In this document: one piece after another, positions 15,221 to 22,521 of the stretch
How the letters are laid out: every line of letters begins with the position of its first letter
Position numbering within the stretch: position 1 is the first letter of the stretch
From: Planctomycetota bacterium
GTDB lineage: Bacteria > Planctomycetota > PUPC01 > DSUN01
DNA length: 32,223 nucleotides
Reading direction: 5' to 3'
Assembly (NCBI GenBank): GCA_016872875.1
Contig: VGYW01000036.1
Span: 1 to 32,223, forward strand
Notes under the pieces: generated by a model
Told to the model about the DNA's origin: nothing
The model's input: the letters and a program-made list of their open reading frames with translations, nothing else
Database searches by the model: none
Translations under genes and position numbers: made by a program

Positions 15221-15240
15221 GCTTCCCAGGATTGGGAAGC
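15221..15240. promoter_or_regulatory. Perfect palindrome, candidate enhancer site for an NtrC-type activator
   Basis: GCTTCCCAGGATTGGGAAGC has 8-bp perfect arms and a 4-nt centre. It lies roughly 135 nt upstream of the right-facing and 115 nt upstream of the left-facing predicted transcription starts, the usual range for sigma-54 activator sites. The binding protein could be the regulator at 21050-22462; this is inference. The rest of the 347-nt divergent region (15077-15423) shows no gene. Confidence 0.5.
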
Positions 15241-15339
15241 AAGGCCGACCCCGCCCGGTCGTCGGTCAGCGGCGCTCTGCGTGCCGGATGCGAAGCCCAT
15301 CCCCGTGTTCCGACTTTTCGCGCGGATCTGGAAGCCGCT

Positions 15340-15354
15340 TGGCACGCCGCTTGC
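15340..15354 (+). promoter_or_regulatory. Consensus -24/-12 (sigma-54) promoter for the cytochrome operon
   Basis: TGGCACGCCGCTTGC, preceded by T and followed by A, fully matches the sigma-54 consensus (TGGCACG, four bases, TTGC, A/T). The transcription start would be near 15366, about 58 nt before the ATG of the c554-like cytochrome. Confidence 0.85.
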
Positions 15355-15423
15355 AAATCCTGGCACGCTGTGGTGTGCTCGCGATACGTGCGGGAACTCC
15401 AATGTGTAAAGGAGACTGAACGG

Positions 15424-16029
15424 ATGAGACTGAGTGCAGGTCGGGTGGCGGTGTTGACCGCTGGGTTGTGCGGGGCGACGCTCCTGGTGATCGCGGCCGA
15501 GGCGGAGGCGCCGAAGCACAAGTACATCGGGGTGGGCAAGTGCGCGAAGCTGTGCCACAAGACGGCGAAGCAGGGCAACCAGCTCGGCCTGTGGGAGAAG
15601 TCCAAGCACGCCGAGGCGTACAAGACGCTTCTGACCGATGCGGCGAAGGAGACGGCGAAGAAGCTGGGGATTGACGCGCCGGAGAAGAGCCCGAAGTGCC
15701 TGAAGTGCCACGCGACCGCGTACGACGTGGCCGCCGAGTGGCGCGCCGAGGGCTTCTCGGTCGAGGACGGCGTCCAGTGCGAGTCCTGCCACGGCGCCGG
15801 CGATGGCTACAAGGACAAGGAGACGATGAAGGACAAGGCGAAGGCCCTCTCGCTCGGCCTGGTCATCGGCGACGAGAAGACCTGTCTCGGCTGCCACAAC
15901 GACACCGCCCCCTCCTGGAAAGCCGACCGCTACACTACAAAGGACGGGAAGAAGGTGGGGTTCGACTACGAGCAACTCAGGACGAAGCTCGCGCACCCCA
16001 GGCCGAAGGGCGGCGAAGGGGACGAATGA
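15424..16029 (+). CDS. Secreted tetraheme cytochrome c554-like protein
   Basis: A 201-residue protein with a signal peptide (residues 1-26, hydrophobic core VAVLTAGLCGATLLVIA). Heme sites are C92LKCH, C119ESCH and C154LGCH plus a variant first site C40AKLCH with three residues between the cysteines. The YIGVGKC start of the mature part and the WEKSKHAEAYKTL segment match the cytochrome c554 family. It should be a periplasmic electron carrier. AAAGGAG lies 8 nt before the ATG. It is the first gene after the sigma-54 promoter and is followed after 9 nt by the 12-heme cytochrome gene, so the two may exchange electrons. Whether heme attaches at the CX3CH site cannot be told from sequence. Confidence 0.9.
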   Translation: MRLSAGRVAVLTAGLCGATLLVIAAEAEAPKHKYIGVGKCAKLCHKTAKQGNQLGLWEKSKHAEAYKTLLTDAAKETAKKLGIDAPEKSPKCLKCHATAYDVAAEWRAEGFSVEDGVQCESCHGAGDGYKDKETMKDKAKALSLGLVIGDEKTCLGCHNDTAPSWKADRYTTKDGKKVGFDYEQLRTKLAHPRPKGGEGDE

Positions 16030-16038
16030 GAGCCGCCG

Positions 16039-17424
16039 ATGGCCAGTAAAGTGCTATCCTGGTTCGGCGTCGAGGTCGTCAAGGGGCGGCGCATCCCCAT
16101 CCGGCTTCGGCGCCGCGGCTGGGTGCTCCTCACGCTCCTCGTCGTGGTCGTCGGCAGCGGCTCTTTCCTCTGGGTCAGCACCAAGGCCTGGTTCTGCAAG
16201 ACCTGCCACATCATGAAGCCCCACTACGAGTCGTGGAAGGCATCCACCCACGGCCAGAAGGGCGTGGAATGCATCGAGTGCCACTTCCCGCCCGGCTTCA
16301 CCAACGCCATTTCCTCCAAGTTCCGCGCCGCCTCCATGCTCGTCTCCTACATCACGGGCACCTACTCCACCCAGGCGCGGGCGGAGGTCCAGGACGCCTC
16401 CTGCCTCCGCCCCGGCTGCCACGACACACGCCTGCTCGAGGGCCGCGTGACGTTCAAGGGGGTGCACTTCGACCACAAGCCCCACCTCGAGGAGATGCGC
16501 CGCGGCAAGAAGCTCCGCTGCCAGACCTGTCACTCCCAGATCGTCCAGGGCTCCCATATCACCGTCACCGAATCCGTCTGCTTCACCTGCCACTTCAAGG
16601 ACCTCAAGAAGGGCCGCGTCGAGGAGCCCGTCGCCGGCTGCACCGGCTGCCACGACGTCCCAAAGAAACCCCTCAAACTCGCCAACGGCAACGAGTACAA
16701 GCACGCCGACTACGCGAAGGTGGCCTGCTACAAGTGCCACTTCGACTCCGTGGAAGGCGACGGCCGCGTGCCCAAACAGGTCTGCATCGGCTGCCACAGC
16801 GAGCCCGACCGCCTCGCAAAGTTCGACGACCACGAGTTCATGCACAAGCACCACGTGACCGACCACAAGGTGGAGTGCTTCCACTGCCACAACGAAATCC
16901 GCCACGGCCGCGCCCCCGAGCCAGAGCCGATGGACGCCACCTGCAACCGCTGCCACACGGGCAAGCACGACCTCACGGCCCAGCTCTACCGCGGCACCGG
17001 CGCACGCGGCGTCAAAGACCAGCCCAGCAGCATGTCCGCCGCAAAGGTCCACTGCATCGCCTGCCACCAGTTCCCTGGCGGCATCCCCGGCCACGCCCCG
17101 ATGGGCACCTACGAGGCCGGCGAGAAGTCCTGCATCGAATGCCACGGCAAGGACGTCGAGGGCATGCTCGCCGACTGGAAGAAGGAGGCCGACGCCGCTG
17201 TGAAGCAGGCCAGCGACGAGTTCGAGAAGGCCGAGGCCGCGGCCAAGGCCCTCCCCGACGAGCAGGCGCGCAAGGCCGCCCTCGCACGCCTCGACGACGC
17301 CCGCCACAACCTCAACCTCGTCCGTTACGGCAAAGCCCTCCACAACCTCGACTACGCCAAGGCCATCCTCAAGAAGGTCCGCGCCGCCGCCGCCGCGGCC
17401 GCCCAATCCGGGGGTGCCAAATGA
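16039..17424 (+). CDS. Membrane-anchored 12-heme NapC/NirT-like cytochrome c
   Basis: A 461-residue protein with one N-terminal membrane helix (about residues 28-47) directly before the first heme site, C53KTCH, as in NapC/NrfH-type quinol dehydrogenases. Eleven CxxCH sites and one CX4CH site (CLRPGCH, the third) follow. The C-terminal 80 residues are a charged helical segment. All 12 sites align in order with those of the giant membrane cytochrome at 9431-13555, including the CX4CH and the ECIECH/GMLADW end, so the two are paralogues with different membrane parts. It probably takes electrons from the quinol pool or the polytopic protein and passes them to periplasmic cytochromes. Its stop overlaps the resB start (ATGA). 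Confidence 0.9.
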   Translation: MASKVLSWFGVEVVKGRRIPIRLRRRGWVLLTLLVVVVGSGSFLWVSTKAWFCKTCHIMKPHYESWKASTHGQKGVECIECHFPPGFTNAISSKFRAASMLVSYITGTYSTQARAEVQDASCLRPGCHDTRLLEGRVTFKGVHFDHKPHLEEMRRGKKLRCQTCHSQIVQGSHITVTESVCFTCHFKDLKKGRVEEPVAGCTGCHDVPKKPLKLANGNEYKHADYAKVACYKCHFDSVEGDGRVPKQVCIGCHSEPDRLAKFDDHEFMHKHHVTDHKVECFHCHNEIRHGRAPEPEPMDATCNRCHTGKHDLTAQLYRGTGARGVKDQPSSMSAAKVHCIACHQFPGGIPGHAPMGTYEAGEKSCIECHGKDVEGMLADWKKEADAAVKQASDEFEKAEAAAKALPDEQARKAALARLDDARHNLNLVRYGKALHNLDYAKAILKKVRAAAAAAAQSGGAK

Positions 17425-18728
17425 GCACGGCAGCGGAGAGCATCGAGCCACGAGCACCGAGCCGCGAGCCTTCTGAAGAGAAGCTCGAAGCTCGTGGCTC
17501 GCCGCTCGCGGCTCGCTTGGCTCCTGCCCGCTGGTGGCGCACCCTCCGCTCCGTCCGCTTCGCCCTCATCCTCATGGCCATCATCGCCGCCGCCTGCATC
17601 GTCGGAACACTCGTCAAGCAGGAGCCCTATGACCCGCACAAGGCCATCGCCAACTACGGCCCCAAGGTCGGCGCCTTGGTCATCCTGTTCGGCCTGAGCC
17701 ACCTCTACCACACCGTGTGGTTCCTCGCCCTGCTCTCGCTCTTCGTCGTCAGCACCGTGGCCTGCACGGTCCCACGCCTGCGCTGGCGGGTCCGCTCCAT
17801 CGGCTCCGCAGTCGTCCACCTCAGCATCCTCTTCATCGTGGCCGGCGCCCTCATCAAGGGCTTCTTCGGCCGCGAGGGCACCCTCAGCATGGCGGAGGGC
17901 CAGGCGGCTGACGCCTTCCAAGTGGAAGTGCGCCGCACGCCGGACGGACATGTCCACGCCCGCACCGCGCCCCTGGGCTTCAGCCTGCGCCTCGACGACT
18001 TCGACCTCGAGCACTACGAGGGTGCCCGCGAGGTGCTCCTCGTGGCCTCGGCACCCGGCCAGCCGGAGCGCGAGGAGCGCCTGCTCATCGGCCAGTCCCT
18101 CCCCGTCGGCTCGGACGGCACGACCATCGAGGTCCTCCGCTACGTGCCGCACTTCGTCTACTCCATCGAGGCGAAGAAGGTCATCTCCGCCTCTGACCAG
18201 CCAGTCAATCCCGCCATCGAGGTGCGGGTGAGGACCGCCAGGGGCGAGAGCGTGCGCTGGCTCTATGCACGGCCCGAACTGGCCGCCTTCCACGGCCACG
18301 GCGCAACCGAGGGCGGCCCCAAGCTCACCTACCTGGGGCACCTCCCCGCGCCGGTCAAGAGCTACTCCAGCCACGTCACCGTCCTCAACCCCGACGGCAC
18401 CGAGAAGCGCAAGGCCGTCATCCGCGTCAACGAGCCCCTCCGCGAGGGGCGCTTCACCCTCTATCAGGCCAGCTACGACCCCAATACCCTGAGCAGCTCC
18501 ACCCTCGAGGTCGTCAACGACCCCGGCGTGCCCCTCGTCTTCGCCGGCTTCATCCTCATGCCTCTCGGCATCGCCTTCGTCTTCTACATCCAGCCCCTCC
18601 TCCGCCGCAAGGCCACCTCTGTGGGCGGGGGCTCTGTCCCCCGCGAAGACGGGCAGAGCACGCGGGGCACGGAGGCCCCGCCCGCCACCGAGGCCCTCCA
18701 GACAACGGAGGAACCAGCCAATGCATGA
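17421..18728 (+). CDS. resB: ResB/Ccs1-like cytochrome c maturation protein
   Basis: A 435-residue protein. From about residue 46 it follows the ResB pattern: LRSVRFALILMAIIAAACIVGT (first helix, SVRFAL motif), WFLALLSLFVVSTVAC, and a helix with LSILFIVAGALIKG, then a large extracytoplasmic domain and a final helix near 375-398 (VFAGFILMPLGIAFVFYI). With CcsA it forms the system II heme exporter/ligase that attaches heme to the cytochromes encoded around it. The ATG overlaps the preceding stop by 4 nt and the gene overlaps ccsA by 8 nt. The first 40 residues are encoded by an inverted pair of heptanucleotide repeats, and the tail by a palindrome, so both ends look like added sequence. Confidence 0.92.
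   Translation: MSTAAESIEPRAPSREPSEEKLEARGSPLAARLAPARWWRTLRSVRFALILMAIIAAACIVGTLVKQEPYDPHKAIANYGPKVGALVILFGLSHLYHTVWFLALLSLFVVSTVACTVPRLRWRVRSIGSAVVHLSILFIVAGALIKGFFGREGTLSMAEGQAADAFQVEVRRTPDGHVHARTAPLGFSLRLDDFDLEHYEGAREVLLVASAPGQPEREERLLIGQSLPVGSDGTTIEVLRYVPHFVYSIEAKKVISASDQPVNPAIEVRVRTARGESVRWLYARPELAAFHGHGATEGGPKLTYLGHLPAPVKSYSSHVTVLNPDGTEKRKAVIRVNEPLREGRFTLYQASYDPNTLSSSTLEVVNDPGVPLVFAGFILMPLGIAFVFYIQPLLRRKATSVGGGSVPREDGQSTRGTEAPPATEALQTTEEPANA
17445..17517. repeat. Inverted heptanucleotide arrays in resB 5' coding end
   Basis: GAGCCAC, GAGCACC, GAGCCGC, GAGCCTT on the left and GCTCGAA, GCTCGTG, GCTCGCC, GCTCGCG, GCTCGCT on the right form a hairpin around about 10 nt. It is translated in frame as the E/P/R/A-rich N-terminus before the first ResB helix. 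Confidence 0.85.
18623..18683. repeat. Palindromic element in resB 3' coding end
   Basis: GGGCGGGG...GTCCCCCGCG pairs imperfectly with CGCGGGGCAC...CCCCGCCC. It encodes the G/S/T/P-rich tail beyond the last ResB helix. Confidence 0.65.
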
Positions 18729-19566
18729 GACCTACTGGCGGATCGCATACGCAATCTTCATCGGCGCCCTCCTCCCCACGGCGGCACACGCCATCATCCT
18801 CGTGGCGCGCCGCCGCATCGGCAGGGAGGAAAGCCCCCGCTGGCTCACCGCCCTGCGCTGGCTAGCCAACCTCGCCATCGTCGCAGGCTTCGTCGCACTC
18901 ACCGCCTTCATCATCGTCCGCTGGCGCGAGTCCGGCTACCCGCCCTTCTCCAACCTGCCCGAATCCCTCACCTGGATGGCCTGGGGCCTCTGCCTCGTCT
19001 ACTTCGTCTCGCGCCTCTTCGTCCACTTCCCCGGCCTCGAGGTGGCCGCCTGCCTCGGCGTCGTCGCCATACTCGCCACGACCTCGCGCTTCGACATGGC
19101 GCCCCGTCCCCTCATGCCCGCGCTCCAGAGCAACTGGCTGGTCTTCCACGTGCTGACCTGCATGATTGCCTACGGCGCCTTCTTCGCCGCCTTCCTCATG
19201 GCGGTCCTCTGGCTCCTCGTCTGGCGCAAGCGCGAGGCGGGCGCGATGGTGGACGCCCTCTCCTACCAAACCATGGCCTTCGGCTTCCTGCTCCTCACCG
19301 TGGGCATCGTCAGCGGCGCAATCTGGGCGCGGCAGGCCTGGGGTCGCTACTGGGGCTGGGACCCCAAGGAGACCTGGTCGCTCATCACCTGGTTCGTCTA
19401 TGGAATCTACCTGCACTATCGGCTGATCGCAGGGTCGCGGGGGCCGGGGAGTGAGCGCCTGCCCATGCTCAACAGCATCTTCGCCTTGGCCGGCTTCGCC
19501 GCCACCCTCTTCACCTACTTCGGCGTCAACTACCTCCAGAGCCTCCACTCCTACGGCTGGAACTAA
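18721..19566 (+). CDS. ccsA: CcsA/ResC-like heme exporter for cytochrome c maturation
   Basis: A 281-residue protein with about eight membrane helices and the family's tryptophan-rich heme-handling motif WGRYWGWDPKETWSL near residues 211-225. Conserved histidines are also seen near helices (VFHVLT, YLHYRL). It works with ResB to move heme across the membrane and ligate it to CxxCH motifs. The ATG at 18721 lies 8 nt inside the resB end, so translation is coupled. It closes the cytochrome operon that starts at the sigma-54 promoter. No terminator with a T-run follows; instead a 250-nt nested palindrome begins 28 nt downstream. Confidence 0.95.
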   Translation: MHETYWRIAYAIFIGALLPTAAHAIILVARRRIGREESPRWLTALRWLANLAIVAGFVALTAFIIVRWRESGYPPFSNLPESLTWMAWGLCLVYFVSRLFVHFPGLEVAACLGVVAILATTSRFDMAPRPLMPALQSNWLVFHVLTCMIAYGAFFAAFLMAVLWLLVWRKREAGAMVDALSYQTMAFGFLLLTVGIVSGAIWARQAWGRYWGWDPKETWSLITWFVYGIYLHYRLIAGSRGPGSERLPMLNSIFALAGFAATLFTYFGVNYLQSLHSYGWN

Positions 19567-19593
19567 GCCTCAGTTACGCCGCGCGCTCCTCTC

Positions 19594-19840
19594 CCTCTCC
19601 CCTTGGGCTGATCTTTGCCCACAACTTCGCGGGTAGCGCCCCTCTGCCCGCTCCGCGGGAATCCAAAGCGGCGACTCCGTCGCCGCACTCCATAGTCCTC
19701 CCCCAAACGCGGCAGGAGGAGTATGGAGTGCGGCATCGCAGATGCCGCTTTGCGTCCCAGCGGAGCGGTCGAAGAAGAAGAGAGCTTGGTCCCGGCGCCG
19801 GCCCTCGAGATGTGGGCAAAGACCAGCCCAAAGGGAGAGG
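19594..19840. repeat. Large nested palindromic element between convergent transcription units
   Basis: Outer arms (19594-19623 and 19811-19840, both containing CCTTGGGCTG/CAGCCCAAAG and TTTGCCCACA/TGTGGGCAAA) are near-perfect inverted copies. Inner arms at 19665-19694 and 19722-19751 (AAAGCGGC...GCCGCACTCCATA) are also inverted copies, each with its own small hairpin. It lies in the 388-nt gap between ccsA and the Spy-like gene, where no coding sequence is supported. It resembles a REP/BIME-type intergenic element and may also end transcription from both sides. Confidence 0.8.
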
Positions 19841-19954
19841 GGATGGCCCTCCTGTCCCCCGGGGGGTGGCCCGCCGCCTGTGCGGGAATCCGCCTCGGAG
19901 AGGCGGGCTACGCGGGCAGCCCATCGTCCCGGCACTTTCCGCAACAGGAACGAT

Positions 19955-20941
19955 TCAGAAGGTCGCGCCGGGCGCGGGCGGCGCGCCGCCGGGCGTGGTG
20001 CCGAGCAGGGCGCCAGCCTTCTCCGCGCCAATGGCGTCAGTGACTGCCTTGCGGCAGGCGGCCTCGGCGTCGGCCACCTTCTTGTTGTAGGCGTCAATCG
20101 CGGAGCAGGCGGTTGCGAAGTCCTTCTTCTGCGCGTCGTTGAGGAGGTTGACGGCGGCCTTGGCGTTCGCCTCGTCGGCCTCGGTGCGGGCCTGGCGGAA
20201 GAGGGTGCCCGCCTGGCGCATCTGGGCGGGGTCGGGGCGGCCGCCGCCCTGGGGACGCAGGTTGGCGAACTGGCCCCGCATCTTCTCCCGCACCGCGTTG
20301 CGGTTGGCGTCCGCAATGGTGTCGAGCTGCTTGCGCTGGTCGTCGGTCAGGACGAAGCAGGTGCGGAGGGCGTCCATCTTGCGCGTGGCCACCTCGCCGC
20401 GTCGCGGCTGGAAGAAGCGGGGGCCGCCCGTGGTGTCGTCGGCGGGCTTCACCTTGTCGGCACCCTGGGCCACCTTGACCTTGTCGAGCACCGCGCGGAG
20501 CTCCTTCTCGGCCGCCGCGATCGCGTCGTCGCGCTGGGTCATGGCGGCCACTGCCTTCTCGTAGCCGGGCCGTTCCGCTTCGGGGAGCAGGGCGACCAGC
20601 TTGGGCAGGTACTCCTTGTTTAGCCGCTTGCGTGCCTCGGCCTCGGCCTCCTGCTCGGCCACGGCGTACTCGATGGCCAGGCCCTCGATGGCCGCCAACT
20701 TGTCGTCGGCCAGCTTCGCCGTGCGCCGGGCCACGTCGAAGATGTCGGTCTCCTGGTTCGCGCGGCCCATCGTCATCCCGCCGGGTCCCATCATCGGGCC
20801 GCCGCGGAACCCGCCGCCCGGCCCGCGCTGCCGGCCGCCCGGCCGGCCCTTCTGGCCGCCCTCGGGCGCCGCCCCTTCGCCCGCAAGCAGGGCGCCCGCG
20901 CCAAACACCACCGCTACGACTGCCATCGCCAGCTTCCGCAT
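19955..20941 (-). CDS. Secreted Spy/LTxxQ-like helical protein of unknown function
   Basis: A 328-residue protein with a signal peptide (MRKLAMAVVAVVFGAGALLAG). A G/R/P/M-rich linker follows at residues 25-60, then long charged helices. LTDDQRKQLDTI near the middle resembles the LTxxQ repeat of Spy/CpxP-type periplasmic proteins, which sense or chaperone under envelope stress. The similarity is only to the motif and helical make-up, so the function is open. The ATG at 20941 has AGGAG 9 nt upstream. It is 108 nt downstream of the sigma-54 regulator gene on the same strand, with a hairpin between, so it may be transcribed separately or by read-through. Confidence 0.7.
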   Translation of the reverse strand: MRKLAMAVVAVVFGAGALLAGEGAAPEGGQKGRPGGRQRGPGGGFRGGPMMGPGGMTMGRANQETDIFDVARRTAKLADDKLAAIEGLAIEYAVAEQEAEAEARKRLNKEYLPKLVALLPEAERPGYEKAVAAMTQRDDAIAAAEKELRAVLDKVKVAQGADKVKPADDTTGGPRFFQPRRGEVATRKMDALRTCFVLTDDQRKQLDTIADANRNAVREKMRGQFANLRPQGGGRPDPAQMRQAGTLFRQARTEADEANAKAAVNLLNDAQKKDFATACSAIDAYNKKVADAEAACRKAVTDAIGAEKAGALLGTTPGGAPPAPGATF

Positions 20942-21007
20942 CGCATGCTCTCCTTCACCCGGGGTAGCGACCACAGGGAACAGAGGCCCTTCTGTCTGGT
21001 AGACTCG

Positions 21008-21037
21008 CCGGCCTCGCGACTTGCTGCGCGAGGCCGG
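21008..21037. terminator. GC-rich hairpin after the regulator gene (possible terminator)
   Basis: CCGGCCTCGCG and CGCGAGGCCGG form an 11-bp perfect stem with an 8-nt loop, 13 nt beyond the stop of the response regulator on the minus strand. No T-run follows, so intrinsic termination is uncertain. Confidence 0.4.
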
Positions 21038-21049
21038 GGCAGGGGGCTG

Positions 21050-22462
21050 CTAGGGGGGCGGGGCGGGGGCGGCGGGCTCGGGCTCGGCCTCCTGCGCGGG
21101 GGCATCAGGCTCGCCGGGCTCGGACTCTTCGAGCTTGCGGTAGAGGCTGGAGAGGCTGATGCCGAGCATCCTGGCGGCCCTCACCTTGTCCTGGTCGGAG
21201 AGGGCGAGGACGGCGTGGATGTGTTCGAGCTCGCAGCGGCGCAGGAAGCTGCGGAGGTCGAGCGGGCGGCCGGCCGGCCCGCGGGAGAGGCTCTGGAGGC
21301 CCAGGGGCAAGGCGTCCACGGCGATGACGTCGCCGTCGGTGAGGATGATGGCGCGCTCGATGGCGTTCTCTAGCTCGCGGACGTTCCCGGGCCACTCGTA
21401 GGCCATGAGGAGGGCCATCGCGTCGTCGCTGACCTTGAGGGCGGGCTTCTTGAGCTCCTGGCGCAGGCGCTCGACGAAGTGTTGGACGAGGCCCGGGATG
21501 TCGTTCTTGCGCTCGCGCAGCGGCGGCATGCGGAGCTGGAAGACGTTGAGGCGGTAGAAGAGGGCGTCGAGGAAGCGCCCCGCCTTGGCCTCGGCCTCGA
21601 GGTCCGTGCTCGTGGCGGCCAGGATGCGGGCGTCCGCCTTGCGCGAGACCGTGGTGCCGATGGGGACGATTTCCTTGGACTCCACGGCTCGGAGGATTTT
21701 GCTCTGGAGCGGGGCGGGCATGGCGCCGATTTCGTCGAGGAAGAGCGTGCCGCCGTCGGCGGCCTCGAACATGCCCTCCTTGTTCTGCGAGGCCCCCGTG
21801 AAGGCGCCCTTCGTGTGGCCGAAGAGCTCGCTTTCGAGGAGGGTTTCGGGGAGGGCGGCGCAGTTGACCGTGACCATGCGCTGCTCGCGTCGGCCGGAGA
21901 GGCGGTGGATGGCGCGTGCGACAACCTCTTTGCCGGTGCCGCTCTCGCCGACGATGAGGACGTTGCTGGTGGTGCGTGCGACGCGGCGGATGAGGTCGCG
22001 CACGGTGTTCATGGCCGCGCTCTGGCCCACGAGGCCGCGCGGCTCGTAGCGCGCGTCCAGCTCGTCCTGGAGGGCCGCGTGGTCGTGGACGAGTGCCATG
22101 TGCTCCATGAGGCGGTCAATGCGCAGCAGCAGGTCGTCGAAGAGGAAGGGCTTGGTGAGGTAGTCGTGCGCGCCGAGGCGCATCGCCTCCACCGCCGTCT
22201 CGATGTCGCCGTAGGCCGTGATCATGATGAAGTGGGTGTCGGGCACGTGCTCGCGGGTCCAGCGCAGGCAGTCGAGGCCGTTCATGCCGGGCAGGCGCAG
22301 GTCGCAGACCACGAGGTCGAAGGCGCGCTTCTCGAGGGCGGGGAGGGCGTCCTCGGCGCGCTCGACCCCTGTGACCTCGTGCCCGCGCTGGCGCAGGACG
22401 CCGCAGAGCACGGTGCAGAAGGGCTGCTCGTCGTCAACCACGAGGACCCGGGCGTGTGGCAT
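21050..22462 (-). CDS. NtrC-family sigma-54-dependent response regulator
   Basis: A 470-residue activator. The receiver domain has DD at 10-11, phosphoacceptor D54 in VVCDLRLPGMNG, and LTKPF. The central AAA+ domain has Walker A GESGTGKE, the sigma-54 contact loop GAFTGA within ESELFGHTKGAFTGA, and GGTLFLDEIG (Walker B). The C-terminal Fis-type helix-turn-helix has RAARMLGISLSSLYRKL. A short A/E/P-rich tail ends the protein. The ATG at 22462 starts MPHARVLVVDD. It lies 59 nt after the histidine kinase stop and surely pairs with it. The candidate targets in this window are the -24/-12 promoters at 15127, 15340, 13614 and 7543. Confidence 0.96.
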   Translation of the reverse strand: MPHARVLVVDDEQPFCTVLCGVLRQRGHEVTGVERAEDALPALEKRAFDLVVCDLRLPGMNGLDCLRWTREHVPDTHFIMITAYGDIETAVEAMRLGAHDYLTKPFLFDDLLLRIDRLMEHMALVHDHAALQDELDARYEPRGLVGQSAAMNTVRDLIRRVARTTSNVLIVGESGTGKEVVARAIHRLSGRREQRMVTVNCAALPETLLESELFGHTKGAFTGASQNKEGMFEAADGGTLFLDEIGAMPAPLQSKILRAVESKEIVPIGTTVSRKADARILAATSTDLEAEAKAGRFLDALFYRLNVFQLRMPPLRERKNDIPGLVQHFVERLRQELKKPALKVSDDAMALLMAYEWPGNVRELENAIERAIILTDGDVIAVDALPLGLQSLSRGPAGRPLDLRSFLRRCELEHIHAVLALSDQDKVRAARMLGISLSSLYRKLEESEPGEPDAPAQEAEPEPAAPAPPP

Positions 22463-22474
22463 CGGGAACTCCGA

Positions 22475-22515
22475 AATGACCAATGATCAATGACCAATGA
22501 CCAATATTGGTCATT
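22475..22515. repeat. AATGACC heptanucleotide array with inverted end
   Basis: Units AATGACC, AATGATC, AATGACC, AATGACC run into the palindrome AATGACCAATATTGGTCATT. It fills most of the 59-nt gap between the kinase and regulator genes and could fold into a hairpin that tunes their relative expression. Confidence 0.85.
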
Positions 22516-22521
22516 TACGTC

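Noticed and set aside
15118..15423. N-terminal extension of the c554-like cytochrome
   Set aside because: The extension would cover the sigma-54 promoter and palindrome; the ATG at 15424 has AAAGGAG and begins a proper signal peptide.
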